DNA from: Spongiimicrobium salis
Lineage (GTDB): Bacteria; Bacteroidota; Bacteroidia; Flavobacteriales; Flavobacteriaceae
Assembly (NCBI RefSeq): GCF_043678055.1
Contig: NZ_JBHEQA010000009.1
Location: 68,736-132,735 of the forward strand
Length of the DNA: 64,000 nt
Reading direction: 5' to 3'
The first letter of the stretch is position 1. Every line of letters begins with the position of its first letter. The notes beneath the pieces are model-generated. The model ran no database searches. It saw only the letters and a list, made by a program, of their open reading frames with translations, and was not told where the DNA came from. Positions 47,952 through 56,233 of this stretch are shown here, piece by piece. Made by a program: the position numbers and the translations under genes.

Positions 47952-49112
47952 ATGAAACAAAAAAGAATCTTTTTGGAAATCCTGTACGCCTTTTTGAAAA
48001 ATAAATGGTGTAGAAAACTCTTTAATCCAGATTATGGAAAAATAAAAACATTGGAAAAGGGAAAAGTATGCATAGTTCCGGGAGCAGGGAATAGGCTGGG
48101 GGATATGATAATGAAAAACCATGCAATTCAGAAAATCCAGAAGCATTACGACTTATGCTATGCGATGCCAAAATGGTTTTATGAAAAGCATCAAACACTA
48201 TTGGAGTCCCATTCTTTTGTTAGTGAATACCATATTTTGCCAAAAGGTATTTGGAATAGGATCAAATTTATTTTCAAGTTAAAAAGAAGTGGAATACAAG
48301 CAACGATTATTCTGGATGATCCTGCCATTAAAGAGGTTTATTTTTATTTAGCCGGAGTGCCTATTTTTTGTGGTTTGAATGAATTTAAATCTATGGGGTG
48401 GTCGTATTTTACCACACATAGCTATAATATTCAAAAATATGGAATTCATTATACCGCTATGGCTCCCTGTGTGCTCGAATCTTTGGGTGTGCAGGGAAAG
48501 AATGAAGATTTTATGCCCTTTTTTCCATTCAAAAAAGAATACATTGGAGAACTGATTCTTCAAGATGGTGTTAATCTCGGTATTCATATAGGGGGAGCGT
48601 CGTATTGGCAGCGAAAATGGCCTTTTGAAAAATATTTGGAGCTATGCCAACTTTTTTTGAAAAACTATGAAGGAAATATTTTTTTGTTGGGTGGAGAAAA
48701 TGAATTTGATGAAAACGAAAAGCTAAGAATCCAATTGTATGACCGGCAATCGGACGTTTCTAGAGTCTATAACCATTGTGGCATAGATTTGAACGGTTTT
48801 GCGAATATATTATCGGAATGTCATCTCTTTTTAGGCAATGATTCTGGTCCAATGCACATGGCAACAGCTGTAAACACTAGGGTAATTTCTATTTTCGGAC
48901 CTTCTCGAGAAGATTTGGTTGGCCCCCAAGGGTATGATCCTAATAATATAGTTATCCGCAAAAAAATGGATTGTGCTCCCTGTAATACCTTCAATTGCAA
49001 ACTACCCAAAAACCAACAATATAGTTGTCTTACCGAAATAGAGATCGAAGAAGTATGGCAGGCCGTTCAAAACGTCATCGAAATGGAGTTTTCAGATAAA
49101 GTGATGTACTGA
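47952..49112 (+). CDS. Glycosyltransferase family 9 (heptosyltransferase-like)
   Basis: The 386-residue protein has the GT9 (ADP-heptose:LPS heptosyltransferase) fold signatures. The N-terminal Rossmann strand is KVCIVPGAGNRLGDMIM. The C-terminal nucleotide-sugar half contains GIHIGGASYWQRKWPFEKYLELC, FLGNDSGPMHMATA, VISIFGPS and the family's Cys-rich end CAPCNTFNCKLP...YSCL. It is cytoplasmic with no membrane helix. Here it sits 53 bp after an NRPS gene and about 100 bp before a CmlA-type hydroxylase, on the same strand, so transfer of a sugar to the peptide, perhaps to a new beta-hydroxyl, is more likely than a lipopolysaccharide role. From memory, BlmE of bleomycin is a comparable GT9-like enzyme. 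No sugar-nucleotide biosynthesis gene is in the window. Confidence 0.85.
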   Translation: MKQKRIFLEILYAFLKNKWCRKLFNPDYGKIKTLEKGKVCIVPGAGNRLGDMIMKNHAIQKIQKHYDLCYAMPKWFYEKHQTLLESHSFVSEYHILPKGIWNRIKFIFKLKRSGIQATIILDDPAIKEVYFYLAGVPIFCGLNEFKSMGWSYFTTHSYNIQKYGIHYTAMAPCVLESLGVQGKNEDFMPFFPFKKEYIGELILQDGVNLGIHIGGASYWQRKWPFEKYLELCQLFLKNYEGNIFLLGGENEFDENEKLRIQLYDRQSDVSRVYNHCGIDLNGFANILSECHLFLGNDSGPMHMATAVNTRVISIFGPSREDLVGPQGYDPNNIVIRKKMDCAPCNTFNCKLPKNQQYSCLTEIEIEEVWQAVQNVIEMEFSDKVMY

Positions 49113-49220
49113 AATCCAAAGCGACCGATTTAGTAGGGCACAATATAATTCTAAGAAACCTATTCCCACAGAGAATTGAATAAGGAAATAAACGAAATCA
49201 GATAATATAAAATTATAGTG

Positions 49221-50822
49221 ATGTACTTAAAACCTAACGTAGTAATTGAACCTTTGGTCAGTGATTGGTATGCTTGGCCCCATCTTATATCGCCTACAAC
49301 AGAAGCCATGAATATTACCGGAAGACATAATAAGATTATGAACTCGTTCATTAAGTCGCCCAAGATTCATGAGGCTGCGATCAAAAATCCCAAAATGCTG
49401 GGAGGACCTTTCATTGACTATAAAGTAGATCGCTTAGATGACATAAAAGCATTGTTACAGCACACATTACAGAATAGGGCCAAAGCTATAGCGCTATCTG
49501 ATCAGATCAATGCTTTGGATAATTTATTAAAAGAAAGCGGGAAAGGGTATTCTCTGGAAAAATTGTACCAAGAGATTCCAGAACTCCTCAAAGGTTATGT
49601 GGAATTGGTATATGATTTAAATGACAATCCTTCATTTAGATTTTACGAGTCCCTTATTTATGAAGAATTTTATGATGATTCCAATCAAAGTATTGCGCTA
49701 TGGATTACCGAAAATGATGAACGCCCTTTTTGTCTGAGCACGCCTAGATTGGAGGATGATAAAGTTTTAAAACTTCAGATACCTTTTAGTAGTAACGCAA
49801 TAGATGAATTGAGTAAAATGAAAAGAAGCGCTAACTCCATTGAGGATATTTCAAGACAATTGAATGTGGCGGAAAAGGATATGGAATTGTTTCAGGCTTT
49901 TTTTACGGAAACAGCTCCCCCGGAATATCAGAAGTATCGGGGCAGCAAGGCAAGAATGCGCTATTTTGGGCATGCTTGTATTCTAATTGAAACCAATGAA
50001 GTGAGTATTTTAATAGATCCAGTCATCAGTTATTATGGATATGAATCTAGCGTTGAGCACTTCTCTGATTGTCATCTTCCCGATGTAATCGACTATGTTT
50101 TGATTACGCATAATCATCAAGATCATATTCTTTTTGAAACCCTACTCCCCTTACGTCATAAAATTAAAAATATAATTGTCCCTCCTAGTACCAGTGGAGC
50201 ACTTCAAGATCCAAACCTTAAAATTATGTTCAATAAGATAGGCTTTGAAAAGGTCGTTGAAATAGGAGAGATGGAAACGATAAAGTTTAAAAACCTAACT
50301 ATTACAGGTGTGCCTTTTATGGGAGAACACAGTGATTTGAACATTCAATCCAAATCGTGTTTTCATATTGCCATAGGGACCTTCACTTTTCTTTTCGTCG
50401 CAGATTCTAGGGTATTGGATGCTTTTGTATATAGAAATGTCCATAAGGTTCTGGGTAATGTAGACGTGCTATTTCTTGGAATGGAATGCGACGGGGCTCC
50501 ACTCACTTGGCTATATGGTCCTTTACTAAACCAAAAGATTTCTCGGGAAAACGATAATTCTAGAAGGCTATCCGGCTGTGATTATGAAAAAGGAAAATCC
50601 TTGGTGGATATCTTTAATCCAAAAGAAGTCTATGTATACGCAATGGGACAGGAGCCATGGCTCGAATTTATAAGTAGTATTAAATATACGCCAGAGTCTC
50701 ATCCCATTGTACAATCCGATAAACTTATTGAATACTGTGCTCAGGAAAATATCATTGGGGAAAGGCTTTTTGGAGAAAAAGAGATTTTATACCCCTATGA
50801 ATTCAGTTCAACCTTAGTCTAA
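49221..50822 (+). CDS. CmlA-type di-iron beta-hydroxylase (metallo-beta-lactamase fold)
   Basis: The 533-residue protein (ATG at 49221, not the GTG just before it) matches CmlA of chloramphenicol biosynthesis over its length. The N-terminal domain has VVIEPLVSDWYAWPHL and MNSFIKSPKIHEAA. The C-terminal metallo-beta-lactamase-fold domain has HNHQDH at 297-302, Glu369 and Asp395 (ADSR). These metal positions are each exactly 8 less than the CmlA ligands I remember (305, 307, 377, 403). CmlA oxygenates the beta-carbon of an aminoacyl group held on a carrier protein, using O2 and a di-iron centre. Candidate substrates here are the aromatic, Asn or unassigned residue. Remaining ligands need an alignment. 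Confidence 0.87.
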   Translation: MYLKPNVVIEPLVSDWYAWPHLISPTTEAMNITGRHNKIMNSFIKSPKIHEAAIKNPKMLGGPFIDYKVDRLDDIKALLQHTLQNRAKAIALSDQINALDNLLKESGKGYSLEKLYQEIPELLKGYVELVYDLNDNPSFRFYESLIYEEFYDDSNQSIALWITENDERPFCLSTPRLEDDKVLKLQIPFSSNAIDELSKMKRSANSIEDISRQLNVAEKDMELFQAFFTETAPPEYQKYRGSKARMRYFGHACILIETNEVSILIDPVISYYGYESSVEHFSDCHLPDVIDYVLITHNHQDHILFETLLPLRHKIKNIIVPPSTSGALQDPNLKIMFNKIGFEKVVEIGEMETIKFKNLTITGVPFMGEHSDLNIQSKSCFHIAIGTFTFLFVADSRVLDAFVYRNVHKVLGNVDVLFLGMECDGAPLTWLYGPLLNQKISRENDNSRRLSGCDYEKGKSLVDIFNPKEVYVYAMGQEPWLEFISSIKYTPESHPIVQSDKLIEYCAQENIIGERLFGEKEILYPYEFSSTLV

Positions 50823-50969
50823 AGTTACGAATGGGATTTTCATTTGGAAGACTTCCTTTTTGAGGAGCTCCAGGGAAAATTTCAAGAGATAAAGAAAGCA
50901 ACACGAAATGTGGTGTAGACAATAGGTTTTCAACATAAAAACAAATCGATAATCCTTTAAATTGAAAAT

Positions 50970-52829
50970 ATGTGTGGTATCTGTGGCTTTATGAGTTTTG
51001 GAAAACGATCCTCGTTGGATAACAATTATGGAATCATTAAAGCGATGAACGGCAAACTGCTTCACCGAGGACCTGATGCTCAGGATGTGTTATGCTTTGA
51101 AAATATAGCGTTAGGCTTTACGAGACTCAGTATTATTGGACTGGGTAATGGAATGCAACCACTGTATAATGAAGATCGTTCCCTAGTGCTCATATGCAAT
51201 GGTGAAGTTTTCAATTATATAGAATTGAGGGAAGCTCTCCGAAAAAAAGGACATACTTTTAGAACAGACTCTGATGTTGAAGTAATTCTGCACTTATATG
51301 AAGAGTATGGTGTGGATTTTTTAAATATGCTCAATGGACAGTTTGCATTTGCCCTGTTCGATAAAAAAAAGCAACGGTTTTTTTGTGCTAGAGATCAAAT
51401 GGGAATCATACCTTTCTTCTACACTTTGGTGGAAGGAACATTTATTTTTGGTTCTGAAATCAAGGCAATCTTGGAACATCCATTGGCACCAAAAGAAATA
51501 GATTTAATAGGACTGGACCAAGTATTTACCTTTGCAGGCCTTATAAGTCCAAGAACCATGTTCAAAGGCATTCATAGTCTTGAGAATGGGCATTTTATTA
51601 CGGTAGATGCTCAAGGAAAGATAGCGAAAAAGGAATATTGGGATTTAATTTACCCCCAAGGCGAAGTTCGTTTAAATGGAAAGGCGGAAGAAGTCTATAT
51701 TGAGGAACTGGAAGAACTTTTTGAAGCTTCCATTAATTTACGTTTGCGGGCCGAGGTGCCTTCGGGATTATATTTGAGTGGAGGATTGGACTCCTCTATG
51801 ATTGCAATGAAAGTCAATAAGTTGGTTCCAGATATTCAAAAAAAAGCATTCTCTATTGATTTTATTGATTCTCTCCATTCAGAGTCCAATTACCAAAAAC
51901 TTATTGCAGAAGAAAGCAACTCACGTCTAAATCAAAAATTATTCTCTTTTGATGATATAGGAACCCGATTGCAAAAATCAGTATATCACAGCGAGTGTCC
52001 CATAAAAGAAACATACAATACGGCTTCTTTATCACTTTCCGAAAATGTACGTAAGAATGACATTAAAGTGATTCTATCCGGAGAGGGTGCCGATGAGTTC
52101 TTTGCTGGTTATGTAGGGTATCGATTTGATAAGATGCGTCAATTAGATTTGATACAGAATGCTGCCGACCAGGAAGAAAGAAGCATACGAAATAAGCTAT
52201 GGGGAGATGAAAATTTTTACTATGAACGAAACTTCAATGATTATAATAAAGTAAAACAAGGCTTATATTCAAGAGAGATCAATACGATATTTGATGAAAT
52301 CAATTGTTTAAATCACCCCTTGATCAACAAAGAACGGATCAAGGATAGGAGTATACTGAATAAACGCGCCTATATTGATTATAAAATACGTCTTGTAGAT
52401 CATTTGGTGTCTGATCATGGAGACAGAATGGCCATGGCCAATTCCGTAGAAGTGAGATATCCTTTTCTGGATAAAAATTTAGTAGAATACTCTACTAACA
52501 TTCCTTCAGAGCTTAAATTGAAGGATTTTACGGAAAAGTACATTCTAAAACAACTGGGAAGCAAGTTTGTTCCCAAATCAGTGACCGATAGGGAGAAATT
52601 TCACTTTATCGCTCCGGGAAGTCCTTATTTATTGCAGAAGAACGTGGAGTGCGTGAATGATATTTTATCTTATGATAGAGTTAAAAAAGAAGGGTACTTT
52701 AATCCGGATACGATAGAAAAATTGAAAAAGGAATATAGCAAGGAAGGCTTCACAATTAATGCCCCCTTTGAAAATGATCTTCTTATTACTGTAATCACAT
52801 TTGGTATGTTGACGGACGAATTTTTCTAA
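50970..52829 (+). CDS. asnB: Asparagine synthetase, glutamine-hydrolysing
   Basis: The 619-residue enzyme starts MCGICGF, so Cys2 becomes the N-terminal nucleophile of a class II glutaminase domain (about 1-210; LLHRGPDAQD near 30, GFTRLSIIG, NGEVFNY). The synthetase domain carries the ATP PP-loop YLSGGLDSSMIA near residue 268 and LSGEGADEFFAGY near 370. It converts Asp, ATP and Gln to Asn. Inside this cluster it most simply supplies Asn to the two Asn-activating modules; amidation of a carboxylate in the product is the alternative. It follows the hydroxylase gene by 147 bp. Confidence 0.9.
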   Translation: MCGICGFMSFGKRSSLDNNYGIIKAMNGKLLHRGPDAQDVLCFENIALGFTRLSIIGLGNGMQPLYNEDRSLVLICNGEVFNYIELREALRKKGHTFRTDSDVEVILHLYEEYGVDFLNMLNGQFAFALFDKKKQRFFCARDQMGIIPFFYTLVEGTFIFGSEIKAILEHPLAPKEIDLIGLDQVFTFAGLISPRTMFKGIHSLENGHFITVDAQGKIAKKEYWDLIYPQGEVRLNGKAEEVYIEELEELFEASINLRLRAEVPSGLYLSGGLDSSMIAMKVNKLVPDIQKKAFSIDFIDSLHSESNYQKLIAEESNSRLNQKLFSFDDIGTRLQKSVYHSECPIKETYNTASLSLSENVRKNDIKVILSGEGADEFFAGYVGYRFDKMRQLDLIQNAADQEERSIRNKLWGDENFYYERNFNDYNKVKQGLYSREINTIFDEINCLNHPLINKERIKDRSILNKRAYIDYKIRLVDHLVSDHGDRMAMANSVEVRYPFLDKNLVEYSTNIPSELKLKDFTEKYILKQLGSKFVPKSVTDREKFHFIAPGSPYLLQKNVECVNDILSYDRVKKEGYFNPDTIEKLKKEYSKEGFTINAPFENDLLITVITFGMLTDEFF

Positions 52830-52943
52830 AAGAACAAAGTACCAATAGCATACTTCACTTAAGGCAAATTTATTATTTGATGGCAACCTGAGAAATTTGG
52901 GCGGTACTGCCATTGGATTTAACGAGAATACTACCAATTAAAA

Positions 52944-55900
52944 ATGAAACTTATGATTTTTCAAAATGAACTTATTAAAGCCCTTGAATCAGGGAAAGAT
53001 GATATCGCATTAACGCATGATAATATTCAAATTCCATATTCACAAGTTTTAAGGGAATCTAATAAAATAGTGCATTTTGTCCAGTGTTTGGCATTGCCAA
53101 AAGAAACAAGGATAGGAATATTTTTGCCCCATAAGATCCATTTTATTTATAGTGTGTTGGGTATCGTAAACGCTAGGTGCGTATTCATTCCTTTGGATCC
53201 GGATTTACCTAAGGAACGACTAAAGAAAATATGTAAAAATTCATCCTTAGAACATGTGATTACTTCTAAAAATTTGGCTGATCGGTTTTTGGAGAACAAT
53301 GAGAATATTGAAATACATTTCATTGAAGAGATACTGAACAGTATGTGCAATGAAGAGTTGCAATATCCAGACTATAATGCCAATGATAGTTTATATGTGT
53401 ATTTTACTTCTGGATCAACAGGACAACCAAAGGGAATCGTTGGCCGAAATGCAAGTCTGCTCCAGTTTTTAAAATGGGAGATACGTACCTTTAAATTAGG
53501 AAAAGGAATAAGGGTCAGTCAATTGATCAGTCCGTATTTCGATGCGTTTTTAAGAGACCTATTTGTACCTATTTTAGCAGGAGGAACACTATGTATCCCC
53601 AAGGAAACAGAAGATTTTTTTAGCCCGGAAAGCTTAATTCCGTGGTTAGAAGACTCAGGCGTCAATCTAATTCATTGTGTGCCTAGCGTATTCCGGATTT
53701 TTAATCAACCCTATTTGACTCCCAACCACTTTGGAAGCCTCAAGCATGTTCTTTTGTCCGGGGAAAAAATTATACCAAGCGAGCTTAAAGGATGGTTTTC
53801 CATCTTTGAAAATCAAATTCAATTGGTAAATCTCTATGGGACAACAGAAACCACGATGATACGATCATATTATGAAATAAGACCTGAAGATGTTCATAAA
53901 AATAGGATTCCTATCGGTAAGCCCATAGATGATACAGCATTGAAAATATACGATTCAAAAGAAAAAGAATTGGGAATGCTGATGCCAGGAGAACTATATA
54001 TCATTTCTGAGTATATGACCAAAGGGTATCTTAACAACGAAGCATTGAACAAAGAGAAGTTTGTGTTGTTGCAATCAGGGACAGATAAGGGCAAAAGAGC
54101 TTTTAAGACGGGAGATACCGCAAGGATGCTCGCAGGCGGAATCGTTGAACTCTTGGGAAGAAAGGACAAGCAATTGAAAATCAACGGTATCCGAGTAGAA
54201 TTGGAAGAAATTGAAAAGTGCATTCTAATGTTGGAAGCTGTAAAAAGTGTACTTGTTCTAAATAAGGAAGAGAAGGGCAACCCTGATATTCCGGGAAAAA
54301 TGATCATCTGTGCATTCGTTACACTCCACGATAAGAACAGCCAACAATCCAAAATTGAAAAAGAGATAGAAGAGCACCTTAAAAACCTGCTTCCTAAGTA
54401 TATGATACCAGCTATTGTAAAGCTGATGGATGAATTCCCACTACTGGCCAATGGAAAACTGAATACAAAAGAACTCTTAAACTCTCTGGAATCTACAAGC
54501 CATTACGTGGCGCCCAAAAACCCCGTAGAAGAAAAAGTAGTTTCGATATGGAAAGATATTTTAGGAGATAAGCAAGTTTCAACGCAGGATAGTTTTCAAA
54601 GCCTTGGCGGAAATTCCTTGGATATAATGCGACTGATCGGAAGAATTTATAAAGAATACGGTATTCGCGTGTCCTTAAATGAACTATTCAATAATTTGAC
54701 CGTTGAAAAGCTATCCAAGCTGTTAAAGACTGCCAATAAAAATGACCTATATCGTATTTCCAAAGCCGAAGAAAAGGAATACTACCCATTGTCTTCTGCT
54801 CAGGAGCGAATGTATTATAACTATGTGCTGAACAAAAACAGTATCGCCTATAATTTACCTATGGCCTGGAAAGTACAAGGGGATTTTTCTATTCAAAAAC
54901 TACAGAGGGCGGTAAATTTACTTATTGAAAGGCATGAAAGCTTGAGGACAAGATTTGAGTTTAAAGAAGCGGCCTACATACAATGTATCGCTAAGGAAAC
55001 TGCATTTGAGGTGGAGCATTTCCATGATATTGAAGATACTGAAATAGAAGAAGTAATTACAAAGTTTATTAGACCTTTTGATCTGGAGAAGGCCCCCCTT
55101 ATGCGCTGTGGTATAATTCAGACTGTCTCCGAGCAACATATTTTAATTATAGATACTCATCATATCATTTGCGATGGCATTTCCCAAACAAATCTCTATA
55201 ATGATTTTCTAAGACTGTATAAGGAGGAAAATTTATCACCGTTAGAGATACACTATAAGGATTATGCGGAATGGGAATATAGTTTCAGAAAAACAGCTGA
55301 TTACATTGCGCATAGGGAATTCTGGCTAAAAGCATTTGAAGGAGGGGTCCCCGAATTGGACCTGCCAATATCGGGCATGGAGAAAGATACAATATCGGAT
55401 GCGGGAAATACCTTGTTTTTTGAAATAGATAAAACTACTTTAAAACCTCTGACAACATTCCTGGAACAAGAAGAGCTTACCACTTTTTCGGGCCATTTTT
55501 CAATTTTTTACCTGTACTTGGCACAAATTACAGGTCAAAATGATTTAGTCATTGGAATTAATACTTCCGGCAGAATACAAGAGGAAGTAGAAAATACCAT
55601 TGGAATGTTTGCCAAAACACTCCCCATTAGATATGAAATGGATATAAATGATACTTTTAAAGCATTTGTAAAAAAAGTACAAAAATACCTCATTGAAGCT
55701 AACGAGAAACAAATTTATGATTTAGCGGATATTGTAAAGGAATTAAATGAGAATAGGGAAACGCCTTTGACAGAACTACATAAAGTAATGTTCGTTTTTC
55801 AAAATTTTGCCAAGGCAAAAGAACGTATAGATAATGCCAAATTCTCGAGTTTTGAGTTTGAAAATAAAACGTCTAAATATCCTTTGACACTATTTGCTGA

Positions 55901-56102
55901 TGAGATTGACGGGGCGATGTACTTTAGGATGGAGTATGCTAAAGCCTATTTCACACAAAAGGATGCGGAACATCTTGTTTCCGGGTACAAAGCCTTGATG
56001 AAAGTGGTATGCGAGAATCCAGATAAACACCTAAATTTCTTCTTTAGCAATACGGACAAATCTGTCCAAAGAGATCAAGAGACCATATCATTCAATTTTT
56101 AA
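52944..56102 (+). CDS. NRPS: A(unassigned)-PCP-C
   Basis: The 1052-residue protein opens directly with an adenylation domain and lacks an upstream condensation domain; the terminal C of the NRPS ending at 47898 would supply it. A: FTSGSTGQPKG near 153; the pocket region SPYFDAFLRDLFVPIL and the residues DARHLSLMIK match no code I know. It also has YGTTETT where other A domains in the cluster have YGPTE or YGPSE. PCP: GGNSL near 555. C: HHIICDG near 739, complete, then a short tail ending TISFNF. The next protein starts with half a condensation domain followed by A, so this C probably serves that A. It lies downstream of GT9, the hydroxylase and asnB. Confidence 0.92.
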   Translation: MKLMIFQNELIKALESGKDDIALTHDNIQIPYSQVLRESNKIVHFVQCLALPKETRIGIFLPHKIHFIYSVLGIVNARCVFIPLDPDLPKERLKKICKNSSLEHVITSKNLADRFLENNENIEIHFIEEILNSMCNEELQYPDYNANDSLYVYFTSGSTGQPKGIVGRNASLLQFLKWEIRTFKLGKGIRVSQLISPYFDAFLRDLFVPILAGGTLCIPKETEDFFSPESLIPWLEDSGVNLIHCVPSVFRIFNQPYLTPNHFGSLKHVLLSGEKIIPSELKGWFSIFENQIQLVNLYGTTETTMIRSYYEIRPEDVHKNRIPIGKPIDDTALKIYDSKEKELGMLMPGELYIISEYMTKGYLNNEALNKEKFVLLQSGTDKGKRAFKTGDTARMLAGGIVELLGRKDKQLKINGIRVELEEIEKCILMLEAVKSVLVLNKEEKGNPDIPGKMIICAFVTLHDKNSQQSKIEKEIEEHLKNLLPKYMIPAIVKLMDEFPLLANGKLNTKELLNSLESTSHYVAPKNPVEEKVVSIWKDILGDKQVSTQDSFQSLGGNSLDIMRLIGRIYKEYGIRVSLNELFNNLTVEKLSKLLKTANKNDLYRISKAEEKEYYPLSSAQERMYYNYVLNKNSIAYNLPMAWKVQGDFSIQKLQRAVNLLIERHESLRTRFEFKEAAYIQCIAKETAFEVEHFHDIEDTEIEEVITKFIRPFDLEKAPLMRCGIIQTVSEQHILIIDTHHIICDGISQTNLYNDFLRLYKEENLSPLEIHYKDYAEWEYSFRKTADYIAHREFWLKAFEGGVPELDLPISGMEKDTISDAGNTLFFEIDKTTLKPLTTFLEQEELTTFSGHFSIFYLYLAQITGQNDLVIGINTSGRIQEEVENTIGMFAKTLPIRYEMDINDTFKAFVKKVQKYLIEANEKQIYDLADIVKELNENRETPLTELHKVMFVFQNFAKAKERIDNAKFSSFEFENKTSKYPLTLFADEIDGAMYFRMEYAKAYFTQKDAEHLVSGYKALMKVVCENPDKHLNFFFSNTDKSVQRDQETISFNF

Positions 56103-56147
56103 AAGATCTCATTTTATCATTGAACATATGCTTCATATGTAGTTGAT

Positions 56148-56193
56148 ATGAAGTCAATGGCTTTTTCAAGTAAAAAGAATGTATTGACTTCAT
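56148..56193. repeat. Nested inverted repeat between two NRPS genes
   Basis: An outer perfect 11-bp pair (ATGAAGTCAAT at 56148-56158, ATTGACTTCAT at 56183-56193) encloses an inner 6-bp pair (CTTTTT at 56161-56166, AAAAAG at 56172-56177). In RNA this would be a long two-step hairpin. No T-tract follows, so it is not a standard terminator; an mRNA processing or stability element, or an operator, is possible. A second small dyad, CATATG-CTT-CATATG, lies just upstream at 56125-56139. Confidence 0.6.
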
Positions 56194-56233
56194 GTTGTAA
56201 TATGCTGTTAACACTATTAAAAATCTAGGAAAG

